From contig JAPLSI010000069.1 of the NCBI GenBank assembly GCA_026398715.1, forward strand, positions 1 through 46,579: 46,579 nt of DNA, read 5' to 3'. The translations under genes were made by a program, and so were the position numbers. Origin of the DNA: Gammaproteobacteria bacterium (lineage in GTDB: Bacteria > Pseudomonadota > Gammaproteobacteria > Xanthomonadales > Xanthomonadaceae). Below are positions 18,634 to 26,948 of this stretch, piece after piece (position 1 is the stretch's first letter; the number at the start of each line of letters is the position of its first letter). Below the pieces are notes generated by a model. That model did not search any database. It was not told where the DNA came from and was given only the letters and a program-made list of their open reading frames with translations.

Positions 18634-20313
18634 CTAGACCCCGAACTGGGTGAATTCGTAGTCAAGGCGCGGGCCGCCGGCGGCGAGTGCGTCGCCCTGT
18701 ACATAGCCAATCTTCAGGTCGAACAGGCGAGACACGGCGTCCACGCCCGGCACCTGGTCCACGACCAGGCCGCGACCGCTCGCGCGCCAGGGTCCAAGCA
18801 GCTCGGCGAACCGCGAAGGTGGAACGCTTTGCACCGCCGTCATCGGCAAGCGCAGCAGTCCTGCGGGGAAGCGCTGCAATTGCCCGATCCGTGCAAGGTC
18901 GCCCGACTGGTCGGATATGGCGATCACGATGCCGTGGTCTTCCAGGCGTTGCACCACCCGTACCAACTCCGGCCGGCCGAGCGCCATGTCCGCGTCGAAC
19001 TCGATGATCAGGCCGTCGGAGCTCGCCTTCCTGCGCCGCACCTCCGCGCCCAGCCAGACCAGCTGTGCGTCGTTCACCGTGGCAAGGTCCACGGGCACCA
19101 GCACTCGCGTAGTCCGGCCGCGGGCGCGCTCCTGCTCGATCGCCTCGAAGGCGCTGAACAGGCTCATCCGGTCGATCATGACAAGCGCGCCTGCCTCGCG
19201 CGCCAGGCCGAGGTACTCGCGACGCGTCACGCCGGCCAGCGGTGCGCGGTAGTCGCGCAGTTTCGCATCCAGTGAATACAGGCCGGACAGCTCGCCTTGC
19301 AGCGGCAGCACCGGCTGGAATTCGATCAGCACGTTTTCGCCGGCCACGGCCTCCTTCACCCACTCGCGGATGATCAGCACGCGCTCGGGCGGCAACGAGC
19401 CATGGTCGCGGCTCAGCACGCCATCGAACCGGTTGCCGCCCAGTCGATGGGCGATGGCCTGGGCCGCGTAGGCCGAAGCGAACCATCGGTCGGGATCGCC
19501 GGCATCGTTGCCTGATGGCGTCAGCGCAACACCCACTGACAAGGTAAGTCGTTGTTCCTTTCCATTTACCGGGAAAGGCGCTTGAGCCACCACCCGGCAC
19601 AATTCGGCGGCTAGTGCTTCCACCTGCTCACGGCTTTCCCGCACGGCAAGCACGCCGAAACCGAATTCCATCCACAAGGTGTGCGCGTCCCCGGCTTGCA
19701 GCGCGGACGAAAATCTGGTCGCGAGCGCCTGTTCGAGTTCGAAGGCGCCCGCTTGCCCCAGCGTTTCGGCCAACGACTTGCCCTGGTCCACCCGCAGCGA
19801 CATCAGGACCTGCCAGGCGTTGTCGGTTCCGCGCAAGGCACCACGCAGTTGCGCAAGGAACTCGCCGCGCCTCAACTGTCCGCCACGCCGCGTCGGTTCG
19901 CGCGCCACGGGCGCATGCGAATCCAGCATCGCGGCGCGCACGATCCGCGCGCGGATCGCTGCAGCGAGCACTTCGGGCAGCATCGGCATCGACAGGACGT
20001 CATCGGCGCCGGCAGCCACCGCATCGTACGAAGCCGCGTCTGCATCGGCCGCGGCGATCACCAGGATCGGCAGCGCAGCCAGACCCGGTTGCTTGCGGAT
20101 CCGGGCCACGAAACCTGGCGCGCCACTGGATGCCAGCAAGAGGGCATCGGGCCGATCGCGGGCCAGGTGATCCAATGCATCCGACTGGCCTTCGCACGCG
20201 CGCACGCCAAGGCCGTGCTCTTGGAGGAAGCTCGCGAGCACGCCACGCAGTCTCTCGTCATCCACTACCAGCAGGACGTCTTCGGCGTCGGACTCGGGGC
20301 GGATCGGGGGCAT
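18634..20313 (-). CDS. Degenerate REC-GGDEF-EAL protein (FimX-like, likely a non-enzymatic c-di-GMP effector)
   Basis: 559 residues from ATG 20313 (a TTG at 20334 is possible). Three domains are recognisable, all with lost catalytic residues. Receiver (about 10-130): acidic pair VVDDE remains but the phospho-acceptor Asp is Ala in ALLLASSG and the switch Lys is Met (LSMPM). GGDEF (about 150-300): the active loop reads MEFGFGVL, while LSVGVAL and the GGNRF end remain. EAL (about 310-550): EAL is replaced by SLDAKLRD, the DDFG motif by SDQSG, and the catalytic Lys of KID by LRLPM. FimX of Xanthomonas and Pseudomonas is built the same way and controls pilus assembly; this one lacks a clear PAS domain. 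It sits one gene from pilU. Confidence 0.85.
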   Translation of the reverse strand: MPPIRPESDAEDVLLVVDDERLRGVLASFLQEHGLGVRACEGQSDALDHLARDRPDALLLASSGAPGFVARIRKQPGLAALPILVIAAADADAASYDAVAAGADDVLSMPMLPEVLAAAIRARIVRAAMLDSHAPVAREPTRRGGQLRRGEFLAQLRGALRGTDNAWQVLMSLRVDQGKSLAETLGQAGAFELEQALATRFSSALQAGDAHTLWMEFGFGVLAVRESREQVEALAAELCRVVAQAPFPVNGKEQRLTLSVGVALTPSGNDAGDPDRWFASAYAAQAIAHRLGGNRFDGVLSRDHGSLPPERVLIIREWVKEAVAGENVLIEFQPVLPLQGELSGLYSLDAKLRDYRAPLAGVTRREYLGLAREAGALVMIDRMSLFSAFEAIEQERARGRTTRVLVPVDLATVNDAQLVWLGAEVRRRKASSDGLIIEFDADMALGRPELVRVVQRLEDHGIVIAISDQSGDLARIGQLQRFPAGLLRLPMTAVQSVPPSRFAELLGPWRASGRGLVVDQVPGVDAVSRLFDLKIGYVQGDALAAGGPRLDYEFTQFGV

Positions 20314-20422
20314 GGATGGGTCGCTGGGGAGCAAGCCCCGAGTCTAGCGGTCGCTGCATGGCCAATACACCGCCTTAAGTCACAGTTCACCCGCGGCCCG
20401 GCCATCGCCAGCAGTGCACGCA

Positions 20423-21334
20423 TCAATGGCGCGTGGCCGAACGGGTGCGGGCCGCCGCCAGGTGTGCAATCACCGCGTCCGCCAGGATGGGCACCAGCCC
20501 TGGCGCGAGGTCATGGCCCATGCCGGGAACCACCTTCAGTTCGGCACCCGGTATCTTCCGCGCGCAATCCACGCCATGCGGCAAAGGGATCAGCGGATCC
20601 GAATCGCCATGCAGCACCAGGGTCGGCTTGCCGATGCCCCGCAATTGCGCCGACCGGTCCCCCGAGGCAATGACCGCCAACAACTGGCGCGCTGTTCCTT
20701 CGGGGTGGTAACAGCGCTCGACACTGACCCGCATCTTCGCGCGTAGTTCGGCGTCGGGCGTCGGGAACCCAGGGCTGCCTATCGCCTTCATCAACCGCGC
20801 GAAATGCCCGACCAGTTCGTCCGTATCGCTGCCGCGGCGTGGTCGATGCAGCAGCAGGCGGATCACCTTCAGGTCGGCCGGTGGCAGGCCTCGATCGCCG
20901 CTGGACGACATCATCGACACCAGGCTGAGGCAGCGCTTTGGATATTGCGCTGCCACTGCCTGCGCGACCATGCCACCCAGCGACGCGCCGAGGATGTGCG
21001 CGGATTCGATGCCCAGTGCGTCCAGCACGCCCACTGCATCGGCGGCCATCGCCTCGATGCGGTACGGCGCCGCCACCGGCAGGCGAAGGAAATAGCGCAT
21101 CGCCGCCAGCGGCAGGTTGACCCGCGCGGCAGTGTCCATCTTCTGCGAAAGCCCGACGTCGCGGTTGTCGAAACGAACGACCCGATACCCCGCGTCCACC
21201 AGACTGCGGCAAAACGCATCCGGCCAGGCCACCAGTTGCATTCCCAGGCCCATGATCAGCATCACGACCGGATCGCCCGGGCGACCCAGCACTTCCACCT
21301 CGATATGGATGCCGTTGGCGCTTACTTGCGTCAC
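20423..21334 (-). CDS. Alpha/beta hydrolase
   Basis: 303 residues with a GTG start four bases after the pilU stop. Oxyanion region MGLGMQLVAWPDAF, nucleophile elbow GASLGG (about 115-120), acid in HGDSDPLIPL and catalytic His in GMGHDL give a complete triad. The RFDNRDVGLS strand-loop is typical of the family that includes esterases, epoxide hydrolases and aclacinomycin methylesterase-like enzymes. No signal peptide; cytoplasmic. Translation is coupled to pilU, but a role in piliation is only inferred from position. Confidence 0.92.
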   Translation of the reverse strand: MTQVSANGIHIEVEVLGRPGDPVVMLIMGLGMQLVAWPDAFCRSLVDAGYRVVRFDNRDVGLSQKMDTAARVNLPLAAMRYFLRLPVAAPYRIEAMAADAVGVLDALGIESAHILGASLGGMVAQAVAAQYPKRCLSLVSMMSSSGDRGLPPADLKVIRLLLHRPRRGSDTDELVGHFARLMKAIGSPGFPTPDAELRAKMRVSVERCYHPEGTARQLLAVIASGDRSAQLRGIGKPTLVLHGDSDPLIPLPHGVDCARKIPGAELKVVPGMGHDLAPGLVPILADAVIAHLAAARTRSATRH

Positions 21335-21338
21335 CGGT

Positions 21339-22652
21339 CTATTTTTCCACCGCCCGGCTCGACAGCGGCGTGACCAGCGCGGCTTCTATTTCCTGCACGT
21401 TGCGCTTCTCGCGCATCTTCGCCAGCTGCGCTTCCTCCAATTCGCGACGGCGCTCTTCCTGGCGCAACAATTCATGGCGACGCATTTCCCGAAGTTCCTC
21501 GGCGGTGGGTTCTTCCTGCATGGTCAGGGCAGCGCCGGCAGCCATCGGCGGCTCGCCGCGCGCGCTCTTGAGCTTGATGTTGAGCCGAAGCTCGTTGGCG
21601 GAATCGGCGTTGCGAATCGCTTCCTCGTAGGAAATGCGATGCTCGTTGTACAGCTCGAACAAGGCCCAGTCGAAGGTGCGCATGCCCAATTCGCGCGACT
21701 TGTTCATCACTGCCTTCAGCTCGTGGAACTCGCCCCTGAATATCTTTTCGGCGATGGTCGGCGTGTTGATCAGCACCTCGATCGCCGCCACCCTGCCCTT
21801 GCCATCCTCGGTACGGACCAGCCGCTGCGACACGATGGCGCGCAGGTTGGCCGACAGGTCCATCAGCAACTGGGTGCGACGTTCTTCCGGGAAGAAGTTG
21901 ATGATGCGCTCGATGGTCTGGCTGGCGCTGTTGGCATGCAGCGTGCTGAGGCACAGGTGGCCGGTTTCGGCGAAGGCAATGGCGTGTTCCATCGTTTCGG
22001 CATCGCGGATTTCCCCGATCAGGATCACGTCCGGCGCCTGGCGCAGGGTGTTCTTCAGTGCGTGGCGCCAGGAGTGCGTGTCCACGCCAACCTCGCGATG
22101 GGTAATGAGCGACTGCTTGGACTGATGCGTGTACTCGACCGGATCCTCGATGGTGATGATGTGGCCGGCCGACGTGCTATTGCGGTGGTCGATCATGGCG
22201 GCGAGCGAGGTGGACTTGCCCGAACCGGTGCCGCCAACCACCAGCACCAGGCCGCGTTTGTTCAGCACGACTTCCTTCAGCACTTCCGGAAGCCGCAATT
22301 TTTCGAAGTTGGGAATCTCGGCCGCAATAGTGCGCAACACCATGCCGACGTGCTGCTGCTGCATGAATACGTTGACGCGGAACCGGCACAGGCCCTGTAT
22401 GGCGATGGCGAAGTTGCACTCGAAATCGCGCGCGAATTCCTGGCGCTGGCTTTCGTTCATCATCGCGTTGGCGAGCTCGCGAGTCACATCGCCATTGAGC
22501 TTCTGCGCGATCAGCGGCTTCATGCCGCCATTTAGCTTGATGCTTGGCGGAAAATCGTGCGCGATGAACAAGTCCGAACCGCCTGCCTGGCTCATGGCGG
22601 CCAGCAGCTTGTGCATATAGGCGCGGGCTTGTTCTTCGTTCAAGACGGCCAT
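21339..22652 (-). CDS. pilU: Type IV pilus retraction ATPase PilU
   Basis: 437 residues. Walker A GGTGSGKST at 140-148, the Asp box ITIEDPVEY, Walker B/His region LIGEIRDAETMEHAI and TLHAN are all present; HREVGVDTHSW and the N-terminal GGSDLFIAHDFPP wording separate PilU from PilT (HREVGxDT is shared, SDL-FI is PilU-like). PilU assists PilT in pilus retraction and twitching. Residues about 365-437 form an unusually long charged tail (EEPTAEELREMRRHELL...), predicted coiled coil, which makes the protein longer than the roughly 380 residues usual. No pilT is adjacent: the upstream gene is a TPR/ankyrin protein. Confidence 0.94.
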   Translation of the reverse strand: MAVLNEEQARAYMHKLLAAMSQAGGSDLFIAHDFPPSIKLNGGMKPLIAQKLNGDVTRELANAMMNESQRQEFARDFECNFAIAIQGLCRFRVNVFMQQQHVGMVLRTIAAEIPNFEKLRLPEVLKEVVLNKRGLVLVVGGTGSGKSTSLAAMIDHRNSTSAGHIITIEDPVEYTHQSKQSLITHREVGVDTHSWRHALKNTLRQAPDVILIGEIRDAETMEHAIAFAETGHLCLSTLHANSASQTIERIINFFPEERRTQLLMDLSANLRAIVSQRLVRTEDGKGRVAAIEVLINTPTIAEKIFRGEFHELKAVMNKSRELGMRTFDWALFELYNEHRISYEEAIRNADSANELRLNIKLKSARGEPPMAAGAALTMQEEPTAEELREMRRHELLRQEERRRELEEAQLAKMREKRNVQEIEAALVTPLSSRAVEK

Positions 22653-22660
22653 CGGTGGTT

Positions 22661-22677
22661 CCGTGTCATTGACACGG
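22661..22677. promoter_or_regulatory. Perfect inverted repeat just upstream of pilU
   Basis: CCGTGTC-ATT-GACACGG is a perfect 7-bp palindrome with a three-base centre, only 9 bases before the pilU ATG. It could be an operator or an mRNA hairpin over the ribosome site region; no ribosome site stronger than GGAA is visible there. Confidence 0.4.
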
Positions 22678-22703
22678 ATTGTGCCACCGCGCCACCCCGG
22701 CGC

Positions 22704-22727
22704 AGCATCGGTAGTTGTACCGATGCT
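22704..22727 (-). terminator. 10-bp hairpin after the TPR/ankyrin gene
   Basis: AGCATCGGTA and TACCGATGCT form a perfect 10-bp stem around a GTTG loop, 12 bases after the stop of the TPR/ankyrin gene. There is no T run, so it may be a pause or stabilising hairpin, but its position at the end of the nine-gene run suits a terminator. Confidence 0.5.
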
Positions 22728-22738
22728 ACTGCGTCACA

Positions 22739-24106
22739 TTATCTGGGGATTTCGGCCGCCGGCAGGCCGCGCCGCACCGCATAGGTGTTCAGCATCGGCA
22801 ACAGCGCGTTCTGGCAGCCCGGAAGCGCTTCGGCGCAGAAGCTCATCGCGGTATAGCTGCTGCCGGGATACAGCTTGGGGTTCGGCGCGGCCCCGGCTTC
22901 CAGCAATGCCTGCAGTATCGGCCGCTTGCGCTCGTAGAACCCCGGTCCCTGGCGCACCAGGAAGGCCAGGGCGGTGGCGCCAGAACACTCGCTATCCACT
23001 GCCGCGCCCGCTTCCAGGGCTTTGCGCACCCCTTCCACGTCAAGCAACTGCGTCGCGCGGCACAAACTGGTCAATCCGTCGCTGCCGCGCTCGTCGGCAT
23101 CCTTGACGCCTGCCACGAACGGGCGAAGGGCGGACAGGTCGTGGTACTTGCGAATGCGACCGGCCAGCGGAACTAGGTTGCCATCGACATGCGCACTCGC
23201 CTTGGCCACAAGCTCGGCATTGCGTGCCGACGGAGCCGGATCGATCCTTGCGGCGTCCATCAACCAGGTCTCGGCCATCAGCACGCGCGCCAGCGACTTT
23301 GCCTGGTTGGTCGCGGACGAGTCCGCGAGAACGGATTGAAGGTGGATACGGGCTTCATCGGTCTTGCCACTTTCTTCGGCCAACAGGCGCGCAAGGTTGT
23401 TCGCCTTGTCCCAGCGCGGCGTCTGCGATTCGAACCGCAAGGATTCACGCAGGGCGGATTCCTTCTGCCGCAGGTCCAGCGCGGTGATGTACAGCAAGGT
23501 GACTTGCGCCGTCTCGCGCAGGTCCGGCGGCAGCGAATCGTCGCGCAACACCTTGAACAATTCGCCCACGCCCTTGCCCTTGGGTTCGTCCAGTGCGCGC
23601 ACGCGCAGCAACTGGAAGGCGGCACGCAAATCGTCGGGCTGGGTGGCAGCCGCTTCGCTCAGCAGCGCACGCGCCTGCACCCGTTGCTCGCGGTCAAGCA
23701 GCAGGCTCGCCTGCAGCACGCGCGCGGCATGCATGCCGGGAGTTGCCTCGAGCCGGGCCTGCAGCTTGCGCTCGGCCACATCACCCTCGCCAGCCAACGC
23801 ATCGGAACGCGCGTCCAGGTAGTTGAGCTCGGCATCGTCAGGCGTTTCGGCCAGCAGCGTGCCCAGGCCTTCGCGAGCCGTGGCCAGGCATTCGCCGCGA
23901 CCCATCTGCGCGTTGATCCGGCGCGCCTGCGCGGATTTCAGCGATGGCGAGTCAACCAGCTTGTCTCCGAAGAAGGTGACAGGCGCATCGGGCTGAACCT
24001 GCGAGCATGCGGCGGGAACGTCCTGCGCGTGGGCGACTGGCTGCCAGCCAAGCGCGAGCAGGCACAAGGCGATCAGTGACGGGGCACGGGCGATACTGGC
24101 GGACAT
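22739..24106 (-). CDS. Exported TPR/ankyrin-repeat protein
   Basis: 455 residues with AAGGAG before the ATG. A Sec signal peptide ends near AHA at 25-27. Residues about 60-290 are Ala/Leu-rich helical pairs of TPR type (ETPDDAELNYLDARSDALAGEGD, ATQPDDLRAAFQLLRVRAL). Residues about 345-440 resemble ankyrin repeats (GLTSLCRATQLLDVEGVRKALEAGAAVD, ATALAFLVRQGPGFYERKRPILQALLEAGAAPN). Paired cysteines may form disulphides in the periplasm (CSQV near 34; CRAT; CSGAT; CAEALPGC). It likely binds another protein. It is 64 bases behind bufC in the same direction, so it may belong to that operon. Function unknown. Confidence 0.8.
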   Translation of the reverse strand: MSASIARAPSLIALCLLALGWQPVAHAQDVPAACSQVQPDAPVTFFGDKLVDSPSLKSAQARRINAQMGRGECLATAREGLGTLLAETPDDAELNYLDARSDALAGEGDVAERKLQARLEATPGMHAARVLQASLLLDREQRVQARALLSEAAATQPDDLRAAFQLLRVRALDEPKGKGVGELFKVLRDDSLPPDLRETAQVTLLYITALDLRQKESALRESLRFESQTPRWDKANNLARLLAEESGKTDEARIHLQSVLADSSATNQAKSLARVLMAETWLMDAARIDPAPSARNAELVAKASAHVDGNLVPLAGRIRKYHDLSALRPFVAGVKDADERGSDGLTSLCRATQLLDVEGVRKALEAGAAVDSECSGATALAFLVRQGPGFYERKRPILQALLEAGAAPNPKLYPGSSYTAMSFCAEALPGCQNALLPMLNTYAVRRGLPAAEIPR

Positions 24107-24170
24107 GGGCGGCTCCTTCCACTCGGGTCGCCGCAGACTATAACAAAGCCATCAAGGCCGACCGCAGCGC

Positions 24171-24944
24171 CTACCCGCCCACCACGCCCGGCGTTATCAA
24201 TACAGTCAGGCTCGCCTGCAGATCGAACCCCGGAATACGGCCGGCCGCAGTGGCCGCTTCCGCCAGCGATCCGCCGTTCGCCAATGCCTGCAGGAAGTCT
24301 GCGGAACCGGTTGGCAACAACATCGCGCTGACCTCGAGCAATGGCCTGCGAACGAGTACGTCCTCGGGCAACGCGCAGTCCACGGTCGCCAGCGCTGCGC
24401 CGCATCGGTCGCTACCGTCGAGTTGGTGCGCCGCCCATATCGAGAACACCGCAAAACGCGAGCGAAGGACCTGGCAAGCCGGATGCAGGCGCACGCGCAG
24501 GCCAGCCAATCGCCCGGGATCAGCCATCAGGGCCTGCAAAGTGTCCGGCGCCAGCAGCGGCGCATCGGCTGCATGGTGTGCGCGCACGCGCATTCGTTCG
24601 AGGCGCGCAACGTCGGCCAGGTAAGGCACGCCCCCGGCAGGCGGGAAGCGTTCGATGAAGCCGGCAAAGCCATCGCCATACTCGACCAGCACGGGCGAGG
24701 TCGGCGGCTCGAGCATTACGTACTCGCGCGCCATGGCATCGAAGAATTCACCACCCACCAATTCACGGGTGACCGGAAATCCGGCAGCAAGCGCCTGGCT
24801 GAGCGAGACCAGCACGTTGTTGCGATACACGGCGAAGCGCGGCGCCGGGTCGGAACCATTCCATGCGCGCAAGCCGGCCGGTGGGGCGAGCCTGCCGTCG
24901 AGCAGGGCGCGCGCAAACGCTTCATGCGACGCAGCGTCGGTCAT
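24171..24944 (-). CDS. bufC: BufC-type protein (DUF2063 putative DNA-binding domain)
   Basis: 257 residues. The N-terminal half (FARALLDGR...RFAVYRNNVLVSLSQALAAGFPVTRELVGGEFFDAMAREYV) is the DUF2063 domain, and a second smaller domain follows with FSIWAAHQL. In bufferin and related RiPP clusters DUF2063 proteins partner the DUF692 oxidase and help recognise or position the precursor peptide. Its ATG overlaps the bufB stop by four bases (ATGA), so the two are made together. The older DNA-binding label is not supported by anything seen here. Confidence 0.9.
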   Translation of the reverse strand: MTDAASHEAFARALLDGRLAPPAGLRAWNGSDPAPRFAVYRNNVLVSLSQALAAGFPVTRELVGGEFFDAMAREYVMLEPPTSPVLVEYGDGFAGFIERFPPAGGVPYLADVARLERMRVRAHHAADAPLLAPDTLQALMADPGRLAGLRVRLHPACQVLRSRFAVFSIWAAHQLDGSDRCGAALATVDCALPEDVLVRRPLLEVSAMLLPTGSADFLQALANGGSLAEAATAAGRIPGFDLQASLTVLITPGVVGG

Positions 24945-25774
24945 GCCGCGTTCCTCCGCGGCGATTCCAGCAACCGCTGCGCACGACGCGCCTGGTCACG
25001 AAGTACCGCGTACGCGGGCACGTCGTTGTCCCATTCGATCAGGGTGGGCAAGGGGCCCGTGGTGTGCAGGGCAAGGGCATACAGGTCCCACACCGCATCG
25101 GCTACCTCGCTGCCATGGCTGTCGATCAACAGGGGCGCGCCGCTCGCGTCGCTGTCCACGGCATGGCCGGACAAATGGACCTGCCCTGCGGCATGCAAGG
25201 GCAACGAGGCCAGGTAGGCGACCGGATCGCGACCGTGGTTGATGCTGCTGACGTAGGCATTGTTGACGTCCAGCAGCAGGCCGCAGCCGGTGCGGCCGAC
25301 CACGGCGGCAAGGAACTCGCCTTCCGTGATCGAGCTTGCGCTGAACTCCACGTAGGTCGCCGGATTCTCGAGAAGCATCCGGCGGCCGAGACGCGACTGC
25401 AGCTGGTCCACGTGCCGGCAAACGCGGTCCAGCGTCGCCTGGTCATAGACCAGCGGCAAGAGGTCATTGAAATTGTTCATGCCATGGCTCGACCACGCCA
25501 GGTGTTCGGAAAACGAATCGGGCTGGTAGCGGTCCAGCAACGCGGCGATGCGCTCGACATGGCGGGCGTCGAGCGGGGCTTCGCCGCCGATGGAAAGTCC
25601 GACGCCATGCACCGACAGGGGAAAGCGATCACGCAGCATGCGAAGACTCGCATGCGGCTCGCCGCCGGCGCCGAGGAAATTTTCCGCATGCACCTCAATG
25701 AAGGCAGGCGGATCCGCGTCCGCCAGCAGTGACGCGTAGTGCTGTGGTTTGGGCGCGATGCCCGCCCCCTCCAT
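24941..25774 (-). CDS. bufB: BufB-type multinuclear iron-dependent oxidase (MNIO, DUF692)
   Basis: 277 residues, TIM-barrel MNIO family. Metal-ligand motifs are visible in order: EVHAENFLG, SVHGVGLSIGG, SEHLAWSSHG, LLENPATYVEF, LLLDVNNAYVSSINHG, VHLSGHA, IDSHGSEVADAVWDLY and LIEWDND. Members use two or three irons to oxidise cysteines of a precursor peptide; in bufferin clusters they make thiooxazole groups that bind copper. It starts four bases after the bufA stop and overlaps bufC, so the substrate is almost certainly the adjacent bufferin. Cytoplasmic, no signal peptide. Confidence 0.95.
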   Translation of the reverse strand: MEGAGIAPKPQHYASLLADADPPAFIEVHAENFLGAGGEPHASLRMLRDRFPLSVHGVGLSIGGEAPLDARHVERIAALLDRYQPDSFSEHLAWSSHGMNNFNDLLPLVYDQATLDRVCRHVDQLQSRLGRRMLLENPATYVEFSASSITEGEFLAAVVGRTGCGLLLDVNNAYVSSINHGRDPVAYLASLPLHAAGQVHLSGHAVDSDASGAPLLIDSHGSEVADAVWDLYALALHTTGPLPTLIEWDNDVPAYAVLRDQARRAQRLLESPRRNAA

Positions 25775-25778
25775 GGGA

Positions 25779-26105
25779 TCAGGCTTTCTTGGCTGCGGCC
25801 TTGGCTGCCTTGAATTCCTTCAATTGGCCGAAACCGGTGGACGACGTGGGCGACTTGGTCTTGACGCAGGTGCCGGCCGGCACCAGTCGCCAGGCGCTGG
25901 GCTGGTAGTCCACCTTCGAGCTGCCTGCGCAGCTGGTACCCGGGCCGGAGGCGCAGTCGTTCTTTCCGGCGAGCGATACGCCATAGCACTTCTCCATGCC
26001 CTTGGCGCCTTGTTCCATATGGGCGCTGGCCGAGGCGGTCATGGCGGAACCGAGCGCGGCCACCAGGGCCATGGCGGGGATCATCGAGGCGTTGCGGTTG
26101 GTCAT
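25779..26105 (-). CDS. bufA: Bufferin precursor BufA1 (DUF2282), copper-binding RiPP
   Basis: 108 residues starting at an ATG with AAGGAA seven bases upstream. A Sec signal peptide ([20 protein letters not shown]...SASA) ends near residue 28. The core has the four conserved cysteines at 40, 51, 59 and 80 within [30 protein letters not shown] and VPAGTC, followed by a Lys/Ala-rich tail ([13 protein letters not shown]). Bufferins are modified by BufB/BufC in the cytoplasm and exported to bind copper. Unusually the same frame is open upstream through an alpha/beta hydrolase without a stop, so bufA may be translated alone, as a fusion, or both. Confidence 0.92.
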   Translation of the reverse strand: MTNRNASMIPAMALVAALGSAMTASASAHMEQGAKGMEKCYGVSLAGKNDCASGPGTSCAGSSKVDYQPSAWRLVPAGTCVKTKSPTSSTGFGQLKEFKAAKAAAKKA

Positions 26106-26948
26106 GGCATTTCCTTGCGTGGGGTTGGTATGGGTATTGGCCGAGGAGCGGAAGAACCCGGAATGGCCGATCCGGGGCATTCCGTGGTCGGCCGGGTGCA
26201 CCAGCCGGTAGTCCACTTCGTTGGCTTGATAAGCCGCGTGCACCATCAACGACCCGGCCTCGAGCAGCAATTCATCGTCGGCAAAGGTCAGCGCCAGCAC
26301 CGGGAACTTCGCGCTGGCGTAAGCGGCCCGGGCATCGGGTTCGGCTCCCAGCAGGTAATCGGGCGACAGGCACCAGCGTCGCCATTGCCGCATCGCGCCC
26401 GTGGGCACGTCCCCGATGATGCCCACTGCGGCGCCGGGGAAATAGCCGAACAAGGGGCACAGCACCGGCACCAGGAAATACCACAACAGCGGCGCCGTCT
26501 TGCGGATGGCAGGCGTGTTGTGGCGCATCGAGCCGCTGCCCACGGCAATGTTGACCAGCCCGGACAACAACCCGCGCGAAGGCAGCAGCGGCGCGCACTG
26601 GCCGCCGAAGCTGTGACCGATGGCGAACAGCGGCAGGTCCGGATTCTCCCGATGTGCCTGCTGCAAGACCGCGTCGTAATCCCTGGCGCGCCAGTCGTCC
26701 AGGTTTCCCGGCGCGCCGCGGCGCGGGCCGCGCAGCGATTCGCCCGTGCCGCGGTAGTCGAAGGTGCGCACGGCATAGCCCTGGTCCGCCAGCCATCGCG
26801 CGAAGGAGGCGTAGAACGATTGTGGAATCGCCATGGCCGGCGCGATCACCACGACGGCGCGCGCTGCGCCGTCCGGATCGAAGCGATAGCCTGCCAGTTC
26901 GTGGCCGTCGGTCGCATCGAAAATGTCCGGGACCACCTGTACGGCCAT
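25779..26948 (-). CDS. Alpha/beta hydrolase, stop lost, reading in frame into bufA
   Basis: Frame of 389 codons from ATG 26948, which overlaps the upstream gene's stop (ATGA). Residues 1-266 are a YbgA/COG4757-like hydrolase: [14 protein letters not shown] opening, nucleophile in AIGHSFGGQ, acid in TFADDELL, and His in [16 protein letters not shown]. Relatives continue after GHSGFFR with a C-terminal helix (roughly another 15 residues) and a stop; here the sequence switches to [14 protein letters not shown], which is the leader of bufA, and then bufferin itself. The catalytic triad is intact, the final helix is missing. A deletion that removed the hydrolase end and most of the spacer is the simplest explanation. 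The bufA part has its own ribosome site. Confidence 0.75.
   Translation of the reverse strand: MAVQVVPDIFDATDGHELAGYRFDPDGAARAVVVIAPAMAIPQSFYASFARWLADQGYAVRTFDYRGTGESLRGPRRGAPGNLDDWRARDYDAVLQQAHRENPDLPLFAIGHSFGGQCAPLLPSRGLLSGLVNIAVGSGSMRHNTPAIRKTAPLLWYFLVPVLCPLFGYFPGAAVGIIGDVPTGAMRQWRRWCLSPDYLLGAEPDARAAYASAKFPVLALTFADDELLLEAGSLMVHAAYQANEVDYRLVHPADHGMPRIGHSGFFRSSANTHTNPTQGNAMTNRNASMIPAMALVAALGSAMTASASAHMEQGAKGMEKCYGVSLAGKNDCASGPGTSCAGSSKVDYQPSAWRLVPAGTCVKTKSPTSSTGFGQLKEFKAAKAAAKKA

Noticed and set aside
21117..22535. Plus-strand frame of 472 codons opposite pilU
   Set aside because: PilU motifs are unambiguous, and the antisense product resembles only the shadow composition of high-GC genes.
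24171..24944. DNA-binding transcription factor (historic label of DUF2063)
   Set aside because: Its coupling to bufB shows a RiPP-maturation role; no helix-turn-helix is evident.
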